The position numbers were made by a program, and so were the translations under genes. A stretch of DNA of 62,031 bases from the NCBI GenBank assembly GCA_041652575.1, contig JBAZHC010000016.1, forward strand, positions 1 through 62,031, given 5' to 3'. Numbering within the stretch: position 1 is the first letter of the stretch; each line of letters begins with the position of its first letter. Shown here piece after piece: positions 7,840 to 16,765 of this stretch. The notes under the pieces are model-generated. The model made no database searches. It worked only from the letters and a program-made list of their open reading frames with translations, and was not told the DNA's origin. This DNA comes from Phycisphaerae bacterium. Its GTDB lineage: Bacteria; Planctomycetota; Phycisphaerae; Sedimentisphaerales; UBA12454.

Positions 7840-10205
7840 ATGAACGGTCCACTTTCTGAAAAAGAACTAAAAACAATAAACGCCTATTGGCGAGCAGCAA
7901 ATTATCTTTCCGTCGGGCAAATTTATCTATACGACAATCCGCTTCTGAAAAGGCCATTGACGCTAAAAGACGTCAAGCCACGGCTTCTGGGCCACTGGGG
8001 CACTACGCCCGGTTTGAACTTTATTTATGTTCATCTGAACCGGATAATCAAAAAATACGACCTGAATATGATTTACGTAACCGGCCCCGGACACGGCGGC
8101 CCCGGGCTGGTCTCCAATACATATCTGGAGGGAAGCTACAGCGAATTATATCCCGAAATTTCACAGGACGAAACCGGTATGAAAAAACTCTTCACACAGT
8201 TTTCCTTCCCCGGCGGAATACCAAGTCATGTCGCTCCCGAAACGCCCGGCTCGATAAACGAAGGCGGCGAACTGGGCTATTCGCTATCACACGCTTACGG
8301 CGCGGCGTTCGATAATCCTGATTTGCTTGTCGCCTGCGTTGTGGGCGACGGCGAAGCTGAAACAGGCGCACTTGCGACAAGCTGGCACTCGAATAAATTT
8401 CTAAATCCTGTCTGCGACGGCGCGGTGCTGCCAATCCTGCATCTTAACGGCTACAAAATCGCAGGGCCAACCGTGCTTGCGCGAATCAGTCGTAAAGAAC
8501 TGGAGCAGCTTTTTGCCGGGTATGGTTACAAACCGTATTTCGTGGAAGGAGACGACCCGCAAATAGTTCATCAGATTATGGCTGAAACACTCGATACAAT
8601 TACCGCCGAGATTAAAAACATCCAGTCAGAAGCACGCAGTAAAGGCTTTACAAAACGTCCGTCCTGGCCGATGATAATCTTCCGCACTCCGAAAGGCTGG
8701 ACAGGCCCGAAAATCGTTGACAATCTGCCGGTGGAAGGCACGTTCCGCGCTCACCAGGTTCCGCTTTCGGAATTAGCCGACAAACCCGAGCATCTGAAAT
8801 TGCTCGAGCTGTGGATGAAAAGTTATAAAGCAGAAGAATTGTTTGACAGCAGCGGAAAACTCATCGGCGAACTGGCCGAACTTGCTCCGAAAGGCAATCG
8901 AAGAATGGGAGCCAACCCTCACGCCAACGGAGGAGTTCTTCTTAAAGATTTAAAAATGCCTGATTTCCATAATTACGCGGTCGCCGTTTCGCACCCGGCA
9001 CGATTACAGCCGAATCCACAAAGATAATGGGCGAATTCATCAGAGACGTAATGAAATTAAACTTTCGACAGCGTAACTTTCGCGTGTTCAGTCCGGATGA
9101 AACGAAATCGAACCGCTGGGGCGATTTATTCGAAGTAACGAATCGCTGCTGGACGGCGGAAATAATTTCCACCGACGACCATCTGGCTCCCGACGGCCGG
9201 GCAATGGAAATGCTCAGCGAACATCAGTGCCAGGGCTGGCTCGAAGGTTATCTGCTCACAGGCAGGCACGGATTTTTCTCCTGCTACGAAGCGTTCATTC
9301 ATATTATCGATTCGATGTTTAACCAGCACGCAAAATGGCTCAAGGTCTGCCGTAATATTCCATGGCGGAGACCAATCGCATCAATGAATTATCTGCTTTC
9401 GTCGCACGTCTGGCGGCAGGACCACAACGGGTTCAGTCATCAGGACCCCGGCTTTATCGACCACGTCGTAAACAAGAAGGCGGAAATCGTTCGCGTTTAT
9501 CTTCCGCCGGATGCAAACACTCTGCTATCCGTTACCGACCATTGTCTGCGAAGCCGAAATTATATAAACGTTATCGTCGCGGGCAAACAGCCGGCGCTTC
9601 AGTGGCTCGATATGGATTCGGCCATAAAACACTGCACCGCGGGACTGGGAATCTGGGAATGGGCAAGCACCGACAAAGGCAGCGACCCCGATGTAGTAAT
9701 GGCCTGCGCGGGCGATGTGCCGACACTTGAAACACTTGCCGCGGTTGAAATTCTCAGGCAGCATTTTCCAAAACTGAAAATTCGCGTTGTCAACATCGTT
9801 GATTTAATGACGCTTCAGCCCAAAAGCGAGCACCCGCACGGCCTAAGCGATGCCGACTTCGATGCGTTATTCGCAAAAGACAAACCGGTTATTTTTGCGT
9901 ATCACGGCTATCCGTGGCTGATTCATCGTTTGACTTACAGGCGAACAAACCACGACCATATTCACGTTCGCGGTTACAAGGAAGAAGGCACAACGACCAC
10001 GCCGTTCGATATGGTCGTACTTAACGACCTCGACCGTTTCCATCTTGCCGGCGATGTGATTGACCGTGTGCCGGGCCTGAGTTCGCAGTCCGCTTATGCC
10101 AAGCAGTTCATTCGGGACAAAATGCTCGAACACAAAAATTATATCCGCAGGTTCGGTCAGGATATGCCGGAAATCAGAAACTGGAAATGGCCATTAACTG
10201 TTTAG
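7840..10205 (+). pseudogene. xfp: Xylulose-5-phosphate/fructose-6-phosphate phosphoketolase, split by a one-base frameshift
   Basis: Together the two frames give a full-length phosphoketolase (about 788 residues), the ThDP enzyme that cleaves xylulose-5-P or fructose-6-P to acetyl phosphate. The first half (7840-9027) starts at an ATG behind AGGAG. It has GHGGPGLVSN, GDGEAETGALATSWHSNK and HLNGYKIAGPT. The second half (9027-10205) has FSPDETKSNR, GRHGFFSCYEAF, HVWRQDHNGFSHQDPG and YHGYPW. Near 8997 the text reads CACCCGGCACG. One more G there would give HPGTITAESTKIMGEF, which is what the family has, and would join both halves exactly. So this is either a very recent frameshift or a sequencing error. 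Both halves are otherwise undamaged, which favours an error or very recent loss. The 3' end overlaps the convergent YfhO-like gene by 12 bases. Confidence 0.85.
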
Positions 10206-12581
10206 AGATTTTGTTTTGTGGAAGCGATACAGCCGCTGGAGACATAAGGCAAGATACGCCGTCAGTGAAACGACTGAAATCCACATACCCGCGGTGAAAA
10301 TTTTCGGACGATACTCCATACGAAACCGATGCGTGCCTTTGTTCAGCGGAACGGCTCGCAACACATAATCGGCAGGCAGCAGTTCATACTTCGATTGAGA
10401 GCTTCCGGACAACGCCTTAACCTTCCAGTTCGGGTGATAGGCATCTGTAACGAGCAAAATCGCAGGACTGTCGATGTCGGCTTCAATCGTCAGATAGTCG
10501 GTCGATTCATCGACGATTTTCGCAGTACCCTGATTTTCAGACGGCTGCGGCAAAGGCTGAGGCGGCGATTCGAGAACAACAGTTCTATTAGGGTCAAATT
10601 CCGGCGAGTCCAGCAAACGAAAAATAGAATCACGGTCCTTTGCGACCTGAAAATCCCGAACCAGCAGCAAACGAGGCAGCACCGGCTCAGACAACGTTAC
10701 CAATTGCGGCTGACCGTTTTCATGCAGGATTATATATCGCAAACGCAATAACGAAAAGAACCGATGCTTACGTGAAAATTTTACATATTGTGTCGCCATG
10801 TTGGGGTCGAGACCCTGTGAAAAGGCCATAAATTCAGCATATCTTCGCAGGACGCCGGGGTCATCGCCCCATATATCGAACCGGCCGTCCATCATCGCGC
10901 CGTTGTCATCGAGCGTATTAAGAATTCGAAAGTCGCCCGGCAAAGCGGAAATTATCTCTTCGAATCGCTGCGGCATTTTTTGAGAAGCCAGGTCGAACGT
11001 CGGACGAAGCGGAAGAGCAAAAACAACCAGTTCGCCCAGCGCAAGCAGGATAAGAGCATAAACGGCATAATTCCATCGCCGCTTCAGAGCAAAAAGACCC
11101 GCTAAAAGGAGCAGCAGGCCGGCGGCGGCAAGCAATGAACTCGAGGCACGAAACGCGGCAAAACGAACAACGCCGATATTGTCGTATGAGGCTGGGTCCG
11201 CATACGATTCTTTGAATTTGACTGCCGCCGATTGTATGAATTTCATAAAGTCGTGCCACCAGCCATCTATGCCGAATTCCGGAATCGAACCGGCGATGGT
11301 ACCTGCCGCGATTATCAGGATAAGCGCAACCGAGGCGATGCCGATTATCCATTTCCATGAGGGTTTATTATTTAATGTGATTAACCTGTGAAGCCCGATG
11401 CCGGCAAGCATCACAGCAAAGACCATCATTTGAAAAGTAAATTTTGAATTTCCGCGGAACTTGTTAAAGCCGGGCACGATTTTATACAGTAATCCGAATA
11501 ATGGCGTATGCGAACCGATCGCCAAAATAAATAATATGATTATCAATGTCATACAAAAATTGCGATGTCGAGCAGGGGCATAAACCTGGCCGTATACAGC
11601 CAGAACTAATCCTGTCACGCTGAAAAACAATGACATTTCCCACAGGTATGCTCGACCCCAATATGTGTTTCCGGAGAGCGAGCCTAAAAAATTCGGAGAA
11701 ATTAATGTAATAAGATTTTCCGGAGGAAATGAAAATAACGCGGCTAATTCAAGTTCCATTCCGCCGCGGCCGCGAACGGTATAAGCCGATTCTTCCATTC
11801 CGGTTAAAAGCTGCACAGAAACAATCAATCCCACCCCAACGCCCATAAGTGCGAAAAGCGATAAAACGCGAATCCGCTGAGGCTGATTTAACAGCGACAG
11901 CCCGCAGTAAATTGCGGACGCGACAGCGGTGTAGAACACATATTGCGGATGACCGGCGAGGATTAACATTGAAACGGCCGCGACGCCGAGAATCGCCCAG
12001 TTCAATGTGCGTTTATCGCAGATACCATCTATGGAAAGAAAAACAAGCGGAACCCACGTCATCGCGCAGAGATTTGATATGTGGCCGGGATAAATATGCA
12101 TAAAATACGGCCCGCAAAACATAAGCAGCAGCGCGGAGAAAAAACAGGCCTGCGGCTTTAACCCGCGGTGCCGGGCCCAGAGAAACATAAATAAACCTGC
12201 CAGGAATATGTGCAGCACAATATTTATATTAACGGCCAGAGCCAGAGGCAGAATCATAAACAAAAAATTTGGCGGATACAAAAGAGCGGATTGAAACCCG
12301 CCGAAGAACGGAATGCCGCTGAATACATGGGGGTTCCATAAAGCTAAATTGCCCTGCCGGAGCTGATTAAAACCGAAAGAACGCCAGTCGATAACTTCCC
12401 TTGCCAGGTCGCCGCCCAGACACGAAAGAATACGCGGATTAGCGTTAAACAGCACATCAGCGAACATAATTATCACGACCGCGGCGAGAGCACAGACAGC
12501 TATTAAATACCCCCGTGCCTGATTTTGCGGGTGTTCGATTGTCAGTTTTGATTGACACTGGTTTTTCGAAACCATCCGCAT
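10194..12581 (-). CDS. YfhO-family multi-spanning membrane protein
   Basis: 795 residues. An N-terminal signal-anchor and about a dozen hydrophobic helices fill the first 520 residues, followed by a soluble C-terminal domain and a last helix near 765-785. Motifs such as GGDLAREV, LWNPHVFSGIPFFG, GHPQYVFY and FRGNSKFTF are typical of the bacterial YfhO/GT-C-like membrane family, which is thought to transfer sugars from lipid carriers during cell-surface glycosylation. The exact reaction is unknown. GAGGAA precedes the ATG; the ATG two codons in (12575) has slightly better spacing. The gene is convergent with phosphoketolase and overlaps it. No operon partner is obvious. Confidence 0.8.
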   Translation of the reverse strand: MRMVSKNQCQSKLTIEHPQNQARGYLIAVCALAAVVIIMFADVLFNANPRILSCLGGDLAREVIDWRSFGFNQLRQGNLALWNPHVFSGIPFFGGFQSALLYPPNFLFMILPLALAVNINIVLHIFLAGLFMFLWARHRGLKPQACFFSALLLMFCGPYFMHIYPGHISNLCAMTWVPLVFLSIDGICDKRTLNWAILGVAAVSMLILAGHPQYVFYTAVASAIYCGLSLLNQPQRIRVLSLFALMGVGVGLIVSVQLLTGMEESAYTVRGRGGMELELAALFSFPPENLITLISPNFLGSLSGNTYWGRAYLWEMSLFFSVTGLVLAVYGQVYAPARHRNFCMTLIIILFILAIGSHTPLFGLLYKIVPGFNKFRGNSKFTFQMMVFAVMLAGIGLHRLITLNNKPSWKWIIGIASVALILIIAAGTIAGSIPEFGIDGWWHDFMKFIQSAAVKFKESYADPASYDNIGVVRFAAFRASSSLLAAAGLLLLLAGLFALKRRWNYAVYALILLALGELVVFALPLRPTFDLASQKMPQRFEEIISALPGDFRILNTLDDNGAMMDGRFDIWGDDPGVLRRYAEFMAFSQGLDPNMATQYVKFSRKHRFFSLLRLRYIILHENGQPQLVTLSEPVLPRLLLVRDFQVAKDRDSIFRLLDSPEFDPNRTVVLESPPQPLPQPSENQGTAKIVDESTDYLTIEADIDSPAILLVTDAYHPNWKVKALSGSSQSKYELLPADYVLRAVPLNKGTHRFRMEYRPKIFTAGMWISVVSLTAYLALCLQRLYRFHKTKSLNS

Positions 12582-12609
12582 TGTTCCTCAAATCGTAAAC
12601 TTTCCTAAT

Positions 12610-13413
12610 TCAATCCGCTCTAAAGCTGCAGAACGTCCTGTCGTTTTCCCACACCGTTACGCAATCGAGTTTGAAAGGTTTGAATTTATTCCTCAAACTT
12701 CCAAATGCGAACTCGGCTATATTTTCCACGGTGGGATTTACTTTTTTGAAATGTTTTACATCTGTGTCAAGATTTTTATGGTCGACGACATCGATAAAAT
12801 GCTTATCGACTATCCGCTCGAAATCGCCGGCGTTGACGCCCCCCGGCACAGGTCCGGGGGCTAAACCTGTTTTTTTGATTGTTACTTCGACGATATAATT
12901 ATGGCCGTGCCCTGCGAGATTGGCACACTTGCCGAAGATTTTGAAATTTTCGCTATCGCTGAATTTTTTGTTCCACAACGTATGACTTGCGGAAAATTCA
13001 AATTTTTCGCTAAAATAGAGCATCTTGCCGCTCCTTTCTTTTATACCGAGTTTTCGTGCAGGCATAAGTTCGACGGCAAGGCCGCTGATTTTCGCCGGCA
13101 GGAAATCTTTTTCGATTTTCTGCCAGACTTTACCGAGCAGTTGTCCGATTTGTTCGAAGCTGCTGTTTGGGTGATTCTTTACGAAGTCATTGAAAATCCC
13201 GACTGCTTTTTCTCTGACGATTTTATCGATATTGGAAACGTTGACTACAAAGCCGGTATCTTTATTAGCGGAGCCTTTAAGTTCCACCCATAGCGAGAAA
13301 TAAAATGCGAGACCTTGCGCGGTTGGTTTTGCGCAATAGGAATTAGCTCCCGTTATCGCTGATTTGGCGAAAGGGTCGACTGCGAACCTTACTTGTCTGG
13401 AAAGTTTATGCAT
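12610..13413 (-). CDS. 6-pyruvoyl-tetrahydropterin synthase/QueD family, tandem T-fold protein
   Basis: 267 residues, about twice the usual length. The C-terminal half is a canonical PTPS/QueD domain: zinc ligands His144, His169 and His171 (GHGH) and catalytic Cys163 in CANLAGHGHNY. The N-terminal half (about 6-120) has the same outline (VRFAVDPF, GLAFYFSLWVELKG, TGFVVNVSNIDKIV) but lacks the zinc histidines, so it is a degenerate second T-fold. The ATG overlaps the folE stop by 8 bases, which couples it to GTP cyclohydrolase I. A role in the 7-deazaguanine (queuosine) or pterin pathway is the natural inference. Residues 183-193 (GLAPGPVPGGV) are encoded by a GC hairpin repeat and replace the usual loop before the GDF segment. 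Confidence 0.8.
   Translation of the reverse strand: MHKLSRQVRFAVDPFAKSAITGANSYCAKPTAQGLAFYFSLWVELKGSANKDTGFVVNVSNIDKIVREKAVGIFNDFVKNHPNSSFEQIGQLLGKVWQKIEKDFLPAKISGLAVELMPARKLGIKERSGKMLYFSEKFEFSASHTLWNKKFSDSENFKIFGKCANLAGHGHNYIVEVTIKKTGLAPGPVPGGVNAGDFERIVDKHFIDVVDHKNLDTDVKHFKKVNPTVENIAEFAFGSLRNKFKPFKLDCVTVWENDRTFCSFRAD
12839..12864. repeat. GC hairpin repeat inside the PTPS gene
   Basis: On the minus strand CCCCCGG and CCGGGGG flank the loop ACCTGTG. A near-identical copy (22 of 25 bases by eye) lies at 16742-16765 at the end of prfB. Here it is read in frame as part of residues 183-193. Confidence 0.7.
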
Positions 13414-13981
13414 TGTGCATAAGGCTCAGAACTTCAGCTCTGCTTCTCGGGTCTTTTTTGAATATTCCGCAGATGGCGCTTGTAACCATAACAGAGCCGG
13501 GCTTCTTGATACCGCGGATAGTCATACAGGAATGCGATGCCTCGAGCACTACCGCGACTCCCTGCGGTTTTAAATTTTCGTTAAGGAAATCAGCAATCTG
13601 CGCGGTCAGGCGTTCCTGCACCTGGAGTCTTTTCGCAAAGCAGTCCACAATACGCGCAAGTTTGCTCACGCCTATCACACATTCGTCAGGCAAATACGCC
13701 ACATGCGCTTTGCCTATAAAAGGCATCAAATGATGTTCGCAAACGCTGTAAAAAGGAATGTCGCGGAGGAGGACGACTTCATCGCATTTTTCCCTGAATA
13801 CACTTTTTATGTACTGCTTAGGGTCTTCAGTATTTCCGGCAAGAAGCTCAACATACATAGAGGCGACACGCTTAGGCGTCATCCTTAGGCCTTCACGATT
13901 GGCATCTTCGCCGACGGCAAGGAGAATATCTTTTACAGCTTTTTCGATTTTTTCTGAGTTTATTTTAATTTTTTTAGCCAT
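13406..13981 (-). CDS. folE: GTP cyclohydrolase I
   Basis: 191 residues, normal length. It opens GTP to 7,8-dihydroneopterin triphosphate, feeding folate and 7-deazaguanine synthesis. The zinc site is formed by SVCEHHLMPF and SHSCMTIRG; the GVSKLARIV and QERLTAQIA segments are typical. The C-terminus GIFKKDPRSRAEVL is family-like. The stop overlaps the start of the PTPS/QueD homolog, so both are translated together. The start is followed by K-rich MAKKIKINSEKIEKAV, with AAAGG upstream. The 5' side is separated from pepA by an inverted octamer-repeat element, so the promoter must lie in or beyond it. Confidence 0.93.
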   Translation of the reverse strand: MAKKIKINSEKIEKAVKDILLAVGEDANREGLRMTPKRVASMYVELLAGNTEDPKQYIKSVFREKCDEVVLLRDIPFYSVCEHHLMPFIGKAHVAYLPDECVIGVSKLARIVDCFAKRLQVQERLTAQIADFLNENLKPQGVAVVLEASHSCMTIRGIKKPGSVMVTSAICGIFKKDPRSRAEVLSLMHNA

Positions 13982-13999
13982 TATATATTACCTTTCTTC

Positions 14000-14071
14000 A
14001 GCCACTAAGGCACTAAGACACCAAATATTTTATATAATTATTTTCCTTCGTGACTTTGTGTCTTCGTGGCT
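14000..14071. repeat. Inverted octamer-repeat element A (forms pepA C-terminus)
   Basis: Two arms of AGC plus three octamers of form CACNAAGN (left arm 14000-14026, right arm 14045-14071, inverted) surround an AT-rich loop. The right arm is read as the last residues of PepA, and the loop supplies its TAA stop. Element B at 41702-41775 has the same plan. Confidence 0.65.
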
Positions 14072-15585
14072 GCATTCATGAGAAAACTTGTTAAAAGCCT
14101 GACGCCAAAACCGATTGAGCCGGCTTCGGTGTATTTTTTTATCGGTTCCGAAGCATCCATCGTACCGGCAATATCAAGATGAGCCCATGTAAGCCCCTGG
14201 GTAAATTCGCCGAGAAAAGCCGCGGCTGTGCAGGCGCCGCCCCACTTGCTGCCGATATTTTTCAAATCGGCAATCTTTCCCTTTATCTCTTCGGTATACT
14301 CCGGCTCGTAAGGAAGCCGCCAAAGCGGCTCTCCGGTGTCTTTCGCAGCGGTCTGAAGTTTTTCAGCAAGTTTTTCATCGTTACTGAAAAGGCCTGCCTT
14401 ATGCTTGCCAAGCGCAACGACACAGGCGCCTGTTAAGGTCGCAAGGTCGATAACAGTTTTACATTTTAACTGCCTTGCCTGCTCGAGACCATCGCTCAAA
14501 ACCAGTCTGCCTTCGGCGTCGGTATTCAATACTTCGACCGTCCTGCCGCTGAACGTGGTGATGATGTCGCCGGGCAGGTAACTTCCGCCATCGGGTTTGT
14601 TCTCGGCGGCACAAATTATGCCGTAAACCTGAATCGGCAGTTTTAATTTGGCAATAATTTCCATCGTCATCAGGACCGCTGCGCCGCCTGTCATATCCAT
14701 TTTCATTTCGTGCATGTCCTGCGCAGGCTTTAAACTTATTCCGCCGGTATCGAAAGTTACCGCTTTTCCGACAAGAGCGATTGGTGCGCCTTTGGTTTTA
14801 CCTCTTGGCGAATATTTTATAATCATCATTCGAGGTTTATGTATCGACCCCTGGCCGACAGCGAGAATCCCGCCCATTTTTTTGGCAGCGAGTTTCTTTT
14901 CGTCGAGAATCGTGCAGCTAAGCCCTTTTACAGAGGCAGCAATTTTTTTCGCAATGGCGGCAAATTCAGCAGGATAAAGCAAACTGCCCGGCCGATTACA
15001 AAGCGTTCTTGAAAAATTCTGCGCCCTGCCGATAATCTGGCCGACTTTTATGCCTGCGGAAAGTTTTGAAACATTCTTCTGATTGTCATTAACAAGAGTA
15101 ACGGAAAAAGTATTGCTTCTGCCGTTTTCCTGCTGGGTTAAAAATTCATCATATCTGTATGCGCCGAAATGAACGGCTTCGGTAACGGTTTTTCCGATTC
15201 TTTCGAAATCCGAGCCGGGTTCATTATAGTGCAAACAAATCGCAAGAGATTTTGCTTTTAAATTTACCGCGTCAAAGGCAGCTTTCGAGGCGGCCTGACG
15301 GAAAACTCCGGAGCAGGCTTTCTTCATTTCGCCAAAGCCGACGAGCAGAACTCTTTCGGCGGCGATTTTGCCCTGAGTATATATACAGATACTGCCGGCG
15401 GGATTTGCCTTAAAATCACCGATTTTTTTGACTTTAGAAATCGCCCCATCAAGCTTTTTATCGAGCAGATTAAGCAAATCGCTATTTTTCGCGTCGCTGT
15501 AAACGCCGAGAGCAAGACAATCGACCTTTAATTTCGTAATGTCGGCTTTGGCGGCCTTTACATCTATTTTTATAATTTGTTTCAT
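14038..15585 (-). CDS. pepA: Cytosol (leucyl) aminopeptidase, M17 family
   Basis: 515 residues. An exopeptidase removing N-terminal residues, normally a hexamer with two metal ions per site. The signature NTDAEGRLVL is present. Other active-site segments are GKAVTFDTGGISLKP, MKMDMTGGAA and LATLTGACVVALG. The ATG at 15585 (MKQIIKID) is preferred. A longer frame to a GTG at 15609 comes from a CACGAA-type repeat and has no ribosome site, and even the ATG has only a weak GGGA. The last ten or so residues (ATKTQSHEGK) are encoded by one arm of an inverted repeat element, so the native C-terminus seems to have been replaced. The catalytic part is complete. Confidence 0.9.
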   Translation of the reverse strand: MKQIIKIDVKAAKADITKLKVDCLALGVYSDAKNSDLLNLLDKKLDGAISKVKKIGDFKANPAGSICIYTQGKIAAERVLLVGFGEMKKACSGVFRQAASKAAFDAVNLKAKSLAICLHYNEPGSDFERIGKTVTEAVHFGAYRYDEFLTQQENGRSNTFSVTLVNDNQKNVSKLSAGIKVGQIIGRAQNFSRTLCNRPGSLLYPAEFAAIAKKIAASVKGLSCTILDEKKLAAKKMGGILAVGQGSIHKPRMMIIKYSPRGKTKGAPIALVGKAVTFDTGGISLKPAQDMHEMKMDMTGGAAVLMTMEIIAKLKLPIQVYGIICAAENKPDGGSYLPGDIITTFSGRTVEVLNTDAEGRLVLSDGLEQARQLKCKTVIDLATLTGACVVALGKHKAGLFSNDEKLAEKLQTAAKDTGEPLWRLPYEPEYTEEIKGKIADLKNIGSKWGGACTAAAFLGEFTQGLTWAHLDIAGTMDASEPIKKYTEAGSIGFGVRLLTSFLMNAATKTQSHEGK

Positions 15586-15692
15586 AAAACAATCCCAAAA
15601 ATTAACCACGAATAAACACGAATTTACACTAATCTTTAGAATATAGTATTTTAATCGCTAATTACGCGGATTTCACGGATATTTTTTGGTTT

Positions 15693-16232
15693 TTATTTTC
15701 CTGAGACGCCGCCGGAAACAATAAAGGCCATAGCTTTCGAGCTTTCAATATTCAAAGGAACAACCCTTTCAGCGGGAAAGATTAAAACTGAACCTGCGAA
15801 ATTATACGACTGCGGAAAATAAACAGCCACGTTTCCGGGCAGAGACAAAAATCCCAAATCCTGCTGAGTGATAAAGCCAACGGCTTTGGGCCCGCCGGCA
15901 ATAAGCTCAACGATTACGGGTTTATCGAAACTTTTTCTTTCGCCGGCAAATGCGCCTATTAAATCTCTAATCGACGAATAAAGCATTTTGACTACGGGCA
16001 GCCTTGCAAAGAGTTTGTCTATGAGAACAAACAATTTTTTGCCCGCATAATTGGACGCCAAAAAGCCAATCAGCGTAATAAACGCTATCGCAGCGATAAA
16101 GCCGAGGCCGGGAATGGGAATTTTCAAAAAACCGTCGAATTTTTTTATTACTATAACTACAATCCATACCGTTACGGCGGCAGGAACGAAAACCAAAAGA
16201 CCTTTAAGAAAATAACCTATCAATCGTTTCAT
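15693..16232 (-). CDS. DUF502 family membrane protein
   Basis: 179 residues from the ATG at 16232, which follows AAGGAG at good spacing. A longer frame begins seven residues upstream without support. Two hydrophobic helices (about 5-27 and 40-62; GYFLKGLLVFVPAAVTVW, then GLGFIAAIAFITLIGFLA) precede a soluble domain with VVKMLYSSIRDL and VAVYFPQSYNF, all typical of DUF502. The function of this family is not established. It is downstream of a 27-codon ORF with a perfect ribosome site on the same strand. Confidence 0.8.
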   Translation of the reverse strand: MKRLIGYFLKGLLVFVPAAVTVWIVVIVIKKFDGFLKIPIPGLGFIAAIAFITLIGFLASNYAGKKLFVLIDKLFARLPVVKMLYSSIRDLIGAFAGERKSFDKPVIVELIAGGPKAVGFITQQDLGFLSLPGNVAVYFPQSYNFAGSVLIFPAERVVPLNIESSKAMAFIVSGGVSGK

Positions 16233-16306
16233 ATTCAACTCCTTATCCCACACCGCAAAAGCGTCTGCAAGTTACTACCCTATTCATTACCCTGTTTGGA
16301 GAATTA

Positions 16307-16390
16307 TTACCCCATTCGCTTCCATCGAGCGGATTTACCTTTGCCAAGACAAATAATCTTTTTTTCTTTCTGCAATTTCCATACCAACAT
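16307..16390 (-). CDS. Candidate small protein, 27 residues
   Basis: ATG at 16390 behind AGGAGG with a 5-base spacer, the strongest ribosome site in this part of the window, and a TAATAA double stop. The product starts MLVWKLQKEKK and is strongly basic (seven Lys, two Arg). I do not recognise a family. It sits between prfB and the DUF502 gene on their strand. A second small ORF upstream (16623-16739) also contains WKLQK, so the two may be related. It could be a real small protein, a leader peptide for the DUF502 gene, or chance. Confidence 0.4.
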   Translation of the reverse strand: MLVWKLQKEKKIICLGKGKSARWKRMG

Positions 16391-16622
16391 AAATACCTCC
16401 TAAATTTAGCCGTCCGTCTTCGACGCGACAGGCAGATTAATTTTGATTTAACTATAAGCCTAAAAAGAGGTTTTGGCAAGAAGGATTTAATAGTCGTTAG
16501 CCGTTAGTATTTAGTCGTTAGTTGCAGGAGTTCGCCCAACGGCGAGACTTGATTTTATTTTTTCACCACAGAGTCACCGAGAATATAGAGGAAATTAAAA
16601 ATTTGTAAACGCCCCCTATTTA
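16391..16622. other. Repeat-rich spacer between two small ORFs
   Basis: Contains GTCGTTAG iterations (about 16490-16530), a CACAGAGT/CACCGAGA octamer pair (16567-16582) related to the inverted octamer elements, and no gene that I can support. Confidence 0.5.
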
Positions 16623-16739
16623 CTAGTTGGACAGCAGTGGTCCAATTCTTTCTTTTTTAAGGACAGGAAGGAGAAACTCCTTTAGGCATTTTGGATCATT
16701 AATTTTTTTTTGCAACTTCCAATAGCGATTTTTCATCAT
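16623..16739 (-). CDS. Candidate small protein, 38 residues
   Basis: ATG at 16739, 22 bases after the prfB stop on the same strand; TAG stop at 16623. The product begins MMKNRYWKLQKK and ends RIGPLLSN. It is basic and has no hydrophobic segment. The GGGGAG before it belongs to a GC hairpin repeat and is too close to the ATG to be an ideal ribosome site. The gene body contains two small palindromes (TTGGAC/GTCCAA and AAGGAG/CTCCTT), so it may be a decayed fragment. No family recognised. Confidence 0.25.
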   Translation of the reverse strand: MMKNRYWKLQKKINDPKCLKEFLLPVLKKERIGPLLSN

Positions 16740-16741
16740 CT

Positions 16742-16765
16742 CCCCGGCACAGGTGCGGGGGTTAA
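16742..16765. repeat. GC hairpin repeat at the prfB stop codon
   Basis: Copy of the repeat in the PTPS gene. On the minus strand it starts at the TAA stop of prfB and forms a CCCC/GGGG stem around ACCTGTG. It could also act as a weak transcription stop or 3'-end stabiliser. Confidence 0.6.

Noticed and set aside
10194..10205. Fusion of phosphoketolase and the YfhO-like gene
   Set aside because: They are on opposite strands and only share 12 bases at their 3' ends.
15586..15609. A longer PepA start (GTG at 15609)
   Set aside because: It begins inside a CACGAATA-type repeat and has no ribosome site.
16243..16479. 78-codon open frame on the minus strand around the small ORFs
   Set aside because: No ribosome site, Arg-rich and running through repeats. 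The 27-codon frame with AGGAGG inside the same region is better supported.
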